A stretch of 64,000 bases of DNA from Shinella sp. UYSO24 (lineage in GTDB: Bacteria; Pseudomonadota; Alphaproteobacteria; Rhizobiales; Rhizobiaceae): assembly GCA_902167985.1 (NCBI GenBank), contig CABHNZ010000007.1, positions 1-64,000 on the forward strand, written 5' to 3'. This document shows, piece after piece, positions 56,749 through 64,000 of this stretch (the first letter of the stretch is position 1; every line of letters begins with the position of its first letter). A program made the position numbers and the translations under genes. The notes beneath the pieces are model-generated. The model was not told the DNA's origin. It ran no database searches and saw only the letters and a list, made by a program, of their open reading frames with translations.

Positions 56749-57071
56749 CATTTCCGCAAACATCCCCACTTTCTGCAGTTTTTTCGCCTCATGCGGGAAA
56801 ATATCCCCGATCCTGCGCAAAAATGCGCGATATCCCGGCCGGTCGACTGATTATCAGTCCCGCCAATCGCTTTCGATACGGCGCGGCCCATCTTCAGATC
56901 GTCAGCGCTGATGATGCCGTTCATTCGGCAAAAGGCCAAAGCAGGCAGGCGGCACCAAACCATCGGCCCGAATCTGTGTCGACGCGCCTGCCGAGGATGC
57001 CGCCGGAGCTATGCGCCTGCGTCAAACCGCCGCAGGGCGGTTTGACTTCTCCGTCACGCCCGGCTCTTCGT
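56749..57071. other. intergenic region with a hairpin at 57021-57046
   Basis: No convincing gene. GTCAAACCGCC (57021-57031) pairs perfectly with GGCGGTTTGAC (57036-57046) around GCAG. It lies 26 bases beyond the stop of the minus-strand dehydrogenase gene and may end its transcript, though the T tract is weak. The rest is unremarkable sequence between the sRNA and that hairpin. Confidence 0.5.
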
Positions 57072-58060
57072 TCAGAGCGCGTGGATGGCCGCGATCACGT
57101 CATCCTCTATCTCAAGGCCGTTTGCCATCGCCTGGACCCGCAGATTGCGGCCGCGCCGACCGGGCAGGCGCACGCCATCCTGCTTGGCCATTTCATGGGC
57201 GAGGTCGGCAATCCGCTCGGCAGCGCCGCCGCCCGTTATCGCTTCCGGATCGATGACGATCATCGAGTGGCCGAGCGCCGGCGGCGGGCCCTTGTCGTCG
57301 AAGAGGGAGCTTGCCTGATAGGAGAAGTTCGCGCCGGAAAAGCCGGCCGACAGCACTTCTACCATAAAGGCAAGCGCTGCACCCTTGGCACCGCCTGAAG
57401 GCGCCATCGTGCCTTCCATGGCAAGGAAAGGGTCTGTCGTCGGATTGCCGTCCTTGTCCAGCGCCCAGTCATCCGGGATGGGCGTGTTCTTCTGCGTGGC
57501 AGCCATCACCTTGCCGCGCGCCACCTTGGAGAGTGCCAGATCGATGACGATCGGATCGGCATTTGCGACAGGCACCCCGAATGCGATCGGATTGGTGCCG
57601 AAGACCGGCACCTTGCCGCCCCAGGGGGCCATGGAGGCCGGCGCATTGGCAAACATCATCGCGGCCAGCCCCTGCTCGGCAAATCGCTCCACGGTCAGCG
57701 CCATGACGCCCGCATGGTGTGAGCGGTGGATGGCGCAAAACGCGATACCCTGTTCGCGGGCGATCGCCGGCACTTCTGCAACGGCAATATCAAGCGCCGG
57801 ATAGGCAAATCCGTAAGCCGCGTCGATGGCCAGCAGGCCGGGACGCGGACGCGTCGCCGAGGGCGTCGCCTGACCGTCGCATTTGCCCGCCCGCACCTGC
57901 TTCACATAGGCGGGCACGCGCCGCAGCCCATGGCCGCCCTGTCCGGCGGCTTCGGATTGCACGAGGCACGCGCCACCGAACGGGCAGCGTCGTCGCGAAC
58001 GCCATTGGAGTGGAAGACGTTGAAGACCAGCGTTTCGGCTTCATCGAGGGTCATATGCAT
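57072..58060 (-). CDS. Ldh-family NAD(P)H-dependent malate/lactate/ureidoglycolate dehydrogenase
   Basis: Member of the LDH2/MDH2 family (not the Rossmann LDH). ATG 58060 (MHM) or 58054. Family blocks are SHHAGVMALTVERFAEQGLAAMMFAN, PVFGTNPIAFGVP, IVIDLALSKVARGKVMAA, and LDKDGNPTTDPFLAMEGTMAPSGGAKGAALAFMVEVL. A C is missing near 57966 (SVARA-LVQSEAAGQGGHG), after which the family catalytic His is in frame; restored length is 329. Substrate unassigned: relatives act on malate, lactate, ureidoglycolate, sulfolactate or delta-1-piperideine-2-carboxylate. Confidence 0.85.
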
Positions 58061-58204
58061 GCGTAAGTCCCGGGAGAGTTCGTCGGAAGGATGCCCGCAT
58101 ATAACCAGAGCAGGCCTCCGCACGCAAAAGCCAGTTTGCCGCCAGGGCGGAAAATCAGGGCTTCTCCCGTTCCAAAGGAAGGAAGGGTGAGCAGGTCGTG
58201 AAAA

Positions 58205-58230
58205 AGCCCCGGCCGTGGCGGGCCGGGGCT
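58205..58230 (-). terminator. Rho-independent terminator of the exbB-exbD-tonB operon
   Basis: AGCCCCGGCC and GGCCGGGGCT form a ten-pair stem (58205-58214 with 58221-58230). On the minus strand TTTTTC follows, 55 bases after the tonB stop. Confidence 0.9.
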
Positions 58231-58284
58231 CTTCATGTTTCTCGCAATGTCCTGCGGGTGGTGTCCAGATAGCCTGTCTGCCGT

Positions 58285-59267
58285 TCAATGCGTGCAGGTC
58301 AGGGCCTGGTCGAGATAGCTTGCCACGCCGGCCGGCGGTGCCGGAATGGGCGAGGCGCGCCGCACGGCCGAAACGATGTAGTCGTCGATCGCTGGGTCGC
58401 CGGAAGAGCGGGACAGCGAAATGCTGGTGACATTGCCGCTGCCGTCGAAGTTGAAGCGAACGGCGGCAGTGCCCGTGCCGCTGCCGGGGCAACGGCGCGC
58501 ATTGCGGGCAAGCTTGGCCTGTACGCGCGATTTCCAGCGGGCCGGCGTGACGGAGGACATGGTCGAACCGGACGTGGTCTGCGTCGCCGCGGTGCGGTCT
58601 GCCTGCTGCGTCTGCAGCTTGGCTTCTGCCATTTCCTTCTGGGCCTGTCGCTGCTGCTGCTTGGCGCGCTGAAGCTTTTTCGCCTCGTCCTTCTTCGGGC
58701 GTGGCTTGGCCTCTGCTTGCTTTTCCTCAGGCGGCGGCGGGCGCACGGTCGGCAGGGGAACTTCGACATTCTCAAGCGCGGCCGTCACCTGCTCCTCGAT
58801 GGGATCGACTTCCTCGACAGGCTCCGGTGTCGGTTCCGGCGCAATTCGGCGACTTCCGGCGGTGCGGGCTCCGGTTCCGGCGCCTCGGCCACTTCCGGCG
58901 GCGGCGGCTCGACCGGCTCCGGAGGGGCCTCTGCCACCGGATCGGGGGCGGGTTCCGGCTCCGGTGTCGGCTGCTCGATCGGTGGAGGATCCTCGACCGG
59001 CTGCGTTTCCTCGCTCTTCACCTCTTCGGCATCCGCCATGTCGGGTGCCACCTGTTCCTCTTCGGTATTGGCGGCAACCGGCTCGGGTGCGAGGTCGATC
59101 ATGATCGCTGCCGGCGGCGCGTTCTCGGCTGGTGAGACCGGGTCTTCCTGCATCACCAGCGCTGCCAGCCCCACATGGGCACCCAGCATGAGTGCTGCAG
59201 CGGTTGACCACAGCGCCACTTCGCCGATCCGGCTGCCACGGCTTCTGTGGAAGGCGACAAGGCTCAT
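58285..59267 (-). CDS. tonB: energy transducer TonB
   Basis: Spans the periplasm and transmits ExbBD energy to outer-membrane receptors. N-terminal anchor IGEVALWSTAAALMLGAHVGLAALVM, then an Asp/Glu/Pro-rich stretch (EPEPAPDPVAEAPPEPVEPPPPE), a charged helical linker (KKLQRAKQQQRQAQKEMAEAKLQ), and the C-terminal TonB domain RVQAKLARNARRCPGSGTGTAAVRFNFDGSGNVTSISL with closing SYLDQALTCTH. An A is missing near 58840 (PEVAE-IAPEPTPEPVEE); restored length is 327. ATG 59267 overlaps the exbD stop. Third gene of the exbB-exbD-tonB operon. Confidence 0.93.
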
Positions 59268-59779
59268 GGCGCAGCTCCCGCTGCCGGTGCTACGGGCGGT
59301 GCTGCCGGTGCCGCAGGCGCAGTCGATGCAGGCGCTCCGGCAGGTGCCGCCGGGGGCACAGGCATGCTTTCCAGCCCGACCAGCGCGATCTTCAGATAAC
59401 CGGCATCACGCAGAAGGTTCATGATCTCCATGAACTGCCCGTAATCGACGGCCTTATCGGCGCGCAGGAAGATGCGGGCATCCTTGTCGGCACCGGTCAT
59501 CTCGTCGAGATGGGCGGCCAGCTGGTCGCGCGCCACGGGATCATTGCCGATATTGAGCGACAGATCCTGCTTGAGCGTCAGGTAGATGGGCTCGTCCGGC
59601 CGTTCTGCAGGTTTCGCCGTCGAGGCGGGCAGATCGACATTGACGTCGACGGTGGCGAGCGGTGCCGCCACCATGAAGATGATGAGAAGAACCAGCATGA
59701 CGTCGATGAACGGCGTCACGTTGATCTCGTGGTTCTCGGCGAGATCGTCGCCGTGGTTTTCGCGGATACCACCGGCCAT
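59264..59779 (-). CDS. exbD: biopolymer transport protein ExbD
   Basis: 171 residues, intact. One N-terminal helix after a short cytoplasmic tail: HEINVTPFIDVMLVLLIIFMVAAPL, containing the essential membrane Asp (FIDVMLVL). The periplasmic domain has IFLRADKAVDYGQFMEIMNLLRDAGYLKIALVGLE. The C-terminus is an Ala/Pro repeat-like tail. It forms the proton channel with ExbB and binds TonB. Confidence 0.95.
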   Translation of the reverse strand: MAGGIRENHGDDLAENHEINVTPFIDVMLVLLIIFMVAAPLATVDVNVDLPASTAKPAERPDEPIYLTLKQDLSLNIGNDPVARDQLAAHLDEMTGADKDARIFLRADKAVDYGQFMEIMNLLRDAGYLKIALVGLESMPVPPAAPAGAPASTAPAAPAAPPVAPAAGAAP

Positions 59780-59785
59780 GGTCGA

Positions 59786-60989
59786 TCAGCCTCCGGCTAC
59801 CAGCGAAACCGAGCTCTTCGAGCGCGAGCCCGGCGGAACCTTGCGGTAGTCGAGGTCACGGCTGACAAGGCGCTCGACGCCGGCCGATGCATCGGCAAGC
59901 AGCTGGCGATAGCCGGTCACGGAACGGGCAAAGACGTTGTAGATGACGACGGCGGGAATGGCGGCCACGAGACCGATCGCCGTTGCCAGAAGCGCTTCGG
60001 CAATGCCCGGCGCGACAACGGCAAGATTGGTCGTATGGCTCTCCGAAATGCCGATAAAGGCATTCATGATGCCCCAGACTGTACCGAACAGGCCGACAAA
60101 CGGCGCCGTCGAGCCGATCGTGGCAAGCACGCCGGTGCCACGCGCCATGCGGCGGCCGGCATAGGCTTCGATGCGCGAGAGCGTGGAAGCGACGCGTTCC
60201 TTCACGCCGGCATTCTCCGCATGGTCGAGAGCACCTTCGGAAAGCTGCACTTCCTCGGCGGCTGCTCGCAGCATCAGGGCGGCAGGCCCGCCGCGCGTAC
60301 CGGCTGCCTCAAGCGCCTCCGAAAGCGTACGGGCCTTGCGGATCAGCTTCAGCGTGCGGCCTGCACGGCTGCGGGCGCCGAAAAGCTCGAGGGTCTTTGC
60401 CAGCCACACCGTCCAGGTGATCAGCGAGGCGGCCGCAAGACCGATCATCACGGCCTTCACCACCCAATGCGCGGCAAGGAACATGCCCCAGGGCGACAGG
60501 TCGTGCGGAATGTCGGTGCGCTGCGCGGGGTTGGCCGGCGCTGCCGGGCTTGCCTCGATGGCCGAACCGGCCTGGACCGGGGCGGCCTGAACAGGGGCTG
60601 CCTGCTCGCCGGCATTCGGCTGGGCGGCCGTCGTCGGCGTTGCCGGCTGGGCCACACCGGCGGGAGCGGCAGAGGGGGCAGGTGCTGCCGAGGCGGCAGG
60701 TGTCGTTGCCGGTTGGGCCGGGGCTGCTGCGGGCGCATCGGCCGGTACGCGGGACATGGTCGGGGCGGTCTGCGCGGGTGCTGTCTGCGGGGCCACCGCC
60801 GGTGCTGCGGGCTGTGCCGGTACCGTTGTCTGGCTTGCCGCAGGCTGGTTCTGTGTCTCGGTCGGAGCCGTCGTCTGCGCCATGGCTGCGGATGCCGTCA
60901 GGCTGAACGCCAGCGATAGAGCGAGAGCCGTGCTGGTGCGCGTCCGCGCAAGCGGGCGAGAGGACGACGGTTCGCGAAAACAAGGACAT
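59786..60989 (-). CDS. exbB: biopolymer transport protein ExbB (long form)
   Basis: ATG 60989 (MSLFSRTVVL) leads into a signal-like hydrophobic segment TALALSLAFSLTASAAMAQ, then about 140 residues of Ala/Pro/Thr-rich linker (PAAPAVAPQTAPAQTAP), then the conserved three-helix ExbB core: SPWGMFLAAHWVVKAVMIGL, IGSTAPFVGLFGTVWGIMNAF and LLATAIGLVAAIPAVVIYN. A GC unit appears lost near 60945 in a GCGC run. Reconstructed length is 401 residues, about 160 more than E. coli ExbB. Long ExbB with a signal and periplasmic linker is known in several alphaproteobacteria. First gene of the operon, with an iron-box motif upstream. Confidence 0.9.
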
Positions 60990-61147
60990 GGCGGGCGATA
61001 CTCCGGACGTTCGACGGGCACTGGCGCCGGACATGCGGATCCGCTTGTTAAGTAAACGGAAAAGCGAAACTTGCCGGCGCTTCTCAGCTGCGCAATTTTC
61101 CCGCTACCGGATAATAAACATGACTGGAATTGGCAACTAATAAATCT

Positions 61148-61162
61148 TGAAAATTCCGTTCA
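61148..61162 (-). promoter_or_regulatory. putative iron box (RirA-type) upstream of exbB
   Basis: TGA (61148-61150), nine bases, TCA (61160-61162), within a longer inverted repeat TTGAA-N7-TTCAA. It lies about 160 bases upstream of the exbB start in an AT-rich region. The arrangement fits iron control of the TonB system. Confidence 0.45.
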
Positions 61163-61214
61163 ATTTTTCGCGGTTGCACAAAATTGGCCAAACACCCTCG
61201 ATCAGCGCAACAAA

Positions 61215-61240
61215 ACCGCCGGGAACAGGTTCCCGGCGGT
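61215..61240 (-). terminator. terminator after infB
   Basis: ACCGCCGGGAAC (61215-61226) pairs perfectly with GTTCCCGGCGGT (61229-61240); on the minus strand it is followed by TTTTG. It is 28 bases after the infB stop, so infB has its own terminator here instead of reading into rbfA. Confidence 0.9.
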
Positions 61241-61268
61241 CTTGATCTCTTGGCGATGAACGCGGCGC

Positions 61269-64000
61269 TTAGAGCGTGCGCGTGATGTGCTCCACGCGGA
61301 AGCACTCGATGACGTCGCCTGCGCGAATGTCTTCGTAATTCTCGAAGGCCATACCGCATTCCTGGCCCATCGGCACGTCGGACACTTCGTCCTTGAAGCG
61401 CTTGAGGGTCTTGAGCTTGCCTTCGTGGATGACGACGTTGTCGCGGATGAGGCGCACGCCTGCACCACGCTCGACCTTGCCTTCCGTGACACGGCAACCG
61501 GCAACCTTGCCGACCTTGGTAATGTTGAACACTTCCAGGATTTCGGCATTGCCGAGGAAGGTTTCGCGGCGTTCCGGCGAAAGCAGGCCGGACATCGCTG
61601 CCTTCACGTCATCCACCAGATCGTAGATGATGTTGTAGTAGCGGATGTCGATGCCGTTGCGCTCGGCAACGGTACGGGCCTGTGCATTGGCACGGACGTT
61701 GAAGCCGATGATGGCTGCATCCGATGCCTCGGCAAGCGAGATATCCGATTCCGTGATGGCACCGGCGCCCGAATGGACGATGCGGGCACGCACTTCGTCG
61801 GTACCGAGCTTGTCGAGCGATGCGATGATCGCTTCGACCGAACCCTGCACGTCACCCTTGATGACCAGCGGGAATTCCTTGTAGCCGGTATTCTGCAGCT
61901 TGCTCATCATCTGCTCGAGCGAACCGCGCTGGCCGGACTGGCGTGCAACCGCCTTGTCGCGCGCCAGACGCTGGCGATACTCGGAGATTTCGCGGGCGCG
62001 GGCTTCGTTCTCGACAACGGCGAAGCGATCGCCGGCAGCAGGCGTACCCGACAGGCCGAGAACTTCGACCGGAGTAGCCGGACCGGCTTCCTTGACGTGG
62101 TCGCCCTTGTCGGTGACGAGCGCGCGAACGCGGCCCCACTGATCGCCGGCAACGATGATCTGGCCCGGCTTCAGCGTACCCTTCTGGACGAGCACGGTTG
62201 CAACCGCACCACGGCCACGGTCGAGCTGCGCTTCGATCACGGTACCTTCGGCAGTACGCGTCGGGTCGGCCTTCAGGTCGAGGATTTCGGCCTGCAGCAG
62301 GACGGCTTCGAGCAGCTTGTCGAGGTTCGTCTTGTTCTTGGCCGAAACTTCGACGTCGAGCACTTCACCGCCGAGCGATTCAACGAAGACTTCGTGCTGC
62401 AGAAGCTGCTGACGGACCTTGTCCGGCTTGGCTTCGTGCTTGTCGATCTTGTTGATCGCCACGATGATCGGAACACCGGCCGCCTTGACGTGGTTGATGG
62501 ATTCGATCGTCTGCGGCATCACGCTGTCGTCGGCCGCAACCACCAGGATCGCGATATCCGTCGCCTGCGCACCACGGGCACGCATGGCCGTAAAGGCGGC
62601 GTGGCCGGGGGTGTCGATGAAGGTGATCTTCTGGCCGTTCTGTTCGACCTGATAGGCACCGATATGCTGGGTAATGCCACCGGCTTCGCCGGAGACGACG
62701 TTTGCCTGACGGATGGCGTCGAGCAGCGAGGTCTTGCCGTGGTCGACGTGACCCATGATCGTGACGACCGGGGGACGCGAAACCATTTCGCCGGCAACGT
62801 CTGCCTTATCGAAAATGCCTTCTTCGACGTCGGATTCCGAAACGCGCTTGACGGTATGGCCGAATTCGCCGGCGATGAGTTCTGCAAGGTCGGCGTCGAT
62901 GACGTCGCCTGGCTTCATCATTTGGCCTTCCTTCATCAGGTACTTGATGACGTCGACCGCACGTTCGGACATGCGCTGCGACAGTTCCTGAATGGTGATG
63001 GTTTCCGGCAGGATGACTTCGCGGATGACCTTTTCACGGGTTTCCTGGATCTGGCTGCGGCGGAACTTTTCCTGGCGGCGGCGCATGGCGGCCATCGAAC
63101 GGCCACGAGCGTTGCCGTCGTCGTCCGTGCTGGCAGTCGTCAGCGTCAGCTTGCCCTGGCGGCGGCCATCGTCGGCCTTCGGACGGGCAGGAACCTTGGC
63201 CGGAGCCGGAACGGGCGCACGGCCACGGCCCGGAACGGCACTGCGAGCCGGACCACGATCGTCGTCTTCGTCATTGCCGCGGCGGCGTACCGGAGCGCTG
63301 GGCTGTGCCGGAGCGTCGCCAGCCGGAGCCGGACGGGTCGACTGCGGACGTGCGTCTGCGGTGCGGGCAGCAACAGGAGCCGGTGCCGGCGCTGCAGCCG
63401 GGGCAGGGGCCGGCGGTGCGGCAGCTTCTGCTGCTGCGCGCGCTGGCTTCTTCAGCCAGACGTACGGCTTCCGCCGCTTCCTCGATCTTGCGCTGTTCTT
63501 CCTCGACCTTGCGGCGTGCTTCTTCTTCGGCGCGGCGCTTGGCGTCTTCGATGTCACGCTGCTGCGCTTCCATCAGGCGCGGCGACGGGCTTCCATTTCG
63601 CCTGCAGACAGGTCGTGGAGAACATTCGGCCGCTGCTGCTGGCGCTGCGGGGCGTGTTATACGGGCGGTTCTGCTGCGAGTTCGAACCCGAACGCTGCTG
63701 ATGCGACGGCTGCTGGCCGGAGCGCTGACCCTGCTGGGCCGGGCGCTGGCCCTGCGGAGCCGGCTGATGAGCGCGCGGTGCCGGGCTTGCGGGCTGCGGC
63801 GGACGCGGTGCCTGCGGCTGCGGAGCAGGCGCTGCTGCAACGGGTGCGGCAGGTGCCGGCGCTGCAACGGGAGCCGGCTGCGGTGCAACAGGTTCTGCCG
63901 GGCGCGGTGCCGGAGCGGCTGCAACGGCCGGAGCAGGCGTGATCGCCGGCTTCTCGTCGAGCGGACGTGTCGGGCGGCGCTTTACTGTCTCAACGACGAC
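61269..64000 (-). CDS. infB: translation initiation factor IF-2 (5-prime end outside window)
   Basis: GTPase that places initiator tRNA on the 30S subunit. The gene runs off the right edge, with about 912 codons present. The N-terminal part is Ala/Pro/Gln-rich ([16 protein letters not shown]) then a charged helix ([23 protein letters not shown]). The G domain has G1 [16 protein letters not shown]3 DTPGHAAF and G4 NKID; domains II to IV end [19 protein letters not shown]. Breaks: a G near 63642, a C near 63577 and a GC unit near 63440 within a GCGCGC run, all in the less conserved N-terminal third. The stop is followed by a terminator at 61240. Confidence 0.95.

Noticed and set aside
56748..56963. 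A 71-codon minus-strand frame overlapping the sRNA terminator region.
   Set aside because: No ribosome-binding site, no family, and it begins inside the sRNA terminator region, so its position fits poorly with a real gene.
59192..60919. A 575-codon plus-strand frame opposite exbD and exbB.
   Set aside because: Shadow of Ala-rich coding sequence; its Gly/Arg/Cys-rich translation has no protein-like features.
61287..63701. An 804-codon open frame on the plus strand opposite infB.
   Set aside because: Antisense shadow of infB, which has unmistakable GTPase motifs. Long antisense frames are expected in high-GC genes with this codon bias.

Overview
The window is high-GC alphaproteobacterial chromosome, almost certainly from the Rhizobiaceae (Rhizobium, Agrobacterium, Sinorhizobium and relatives). 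The evidence is the order rbfA-truB-rpsO-pnp followed by fabI, fabB, fabA and irr, cmk followed by rpsA, the Fur-family heme-responsive regulator Irr, TGA-N9-TCA motifs resembling RirA iron boxes, tonB-exbD-exbB, and a small RNA with three CCTCCTCC-bearing hairpins typical of the rhizobial alpha-r14 (NfeR1, cuckoo) family. I see no insertion sequence, prophage, integrase, rRNA or CRISPR array.

Layout. 0-4.1 kb: initiator tRNA, then a ferric-siderophore type ABC importer behind a putative iron box. 4.2-9.5 kb: an ABC importer of unknown substrate with its own LacI regulator. 9.6-14.8 kb (minus): propionyl-CoA carboxylase subunits around a glutathione transferase, a hypothetical gene and a 30-codon ORF. 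15.1-19.4 kb: rbfA, truB, rpsO, pnp. 19.5-24.6 kb: a methyltransferase, a HicBA module, the fabA-fabB-fabI operon (minus) and irr. 24.7-30.2 kb: assorted housekeeping genes and glutaminase. 30.3-37.5 kb: a tripartite tricarboxylate transporter (tctCBA), its two-component system (tctDE), a separate binding protein and a DUF1993 gene. 37.5-47.9 kb: divergent amino-sugar operons (nagK-like, gntR, SIS isomerase and nagA against murQ, ABC importer, oxidoreductase and ATPase) that together make a GlcNAc/MurNAc uptake and degradation locus. 48-53.1 kb: small membrane proteins, tRNA-Ala, a FYDLN acidic protein, paiB, cmk, rpsA. 53.4-61 kb: a long low-complexity protein, RNase D, the sRNA, an Ldh-family dehydrogenase and tonB-exbD-exbB. 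The window ends inside infB.

Two window-scale features matter. First, about 35 reading-frame breaks interrupt at least 20 genes, including essential ones (pnp, fabI, fabB, infB). Nearly all are one-base losses in short homopolymers or two-base losses in GC runs, so they look like consensus sequencing error and not pseudogenes. I give each gene its full reconstructed span and note the break. Second, infB (minus strand, right end) and rbfA (plus strand, 15 kb) are normally adjacent and co-directional. Here they bracket about 46 kb, as an inversion or a misassembly would produce.

Functionally, iron supply (siderophore importer, TonB system, Irr) and cell-wall or chitin amino-sugar recovery are the two coherent accessory themes.
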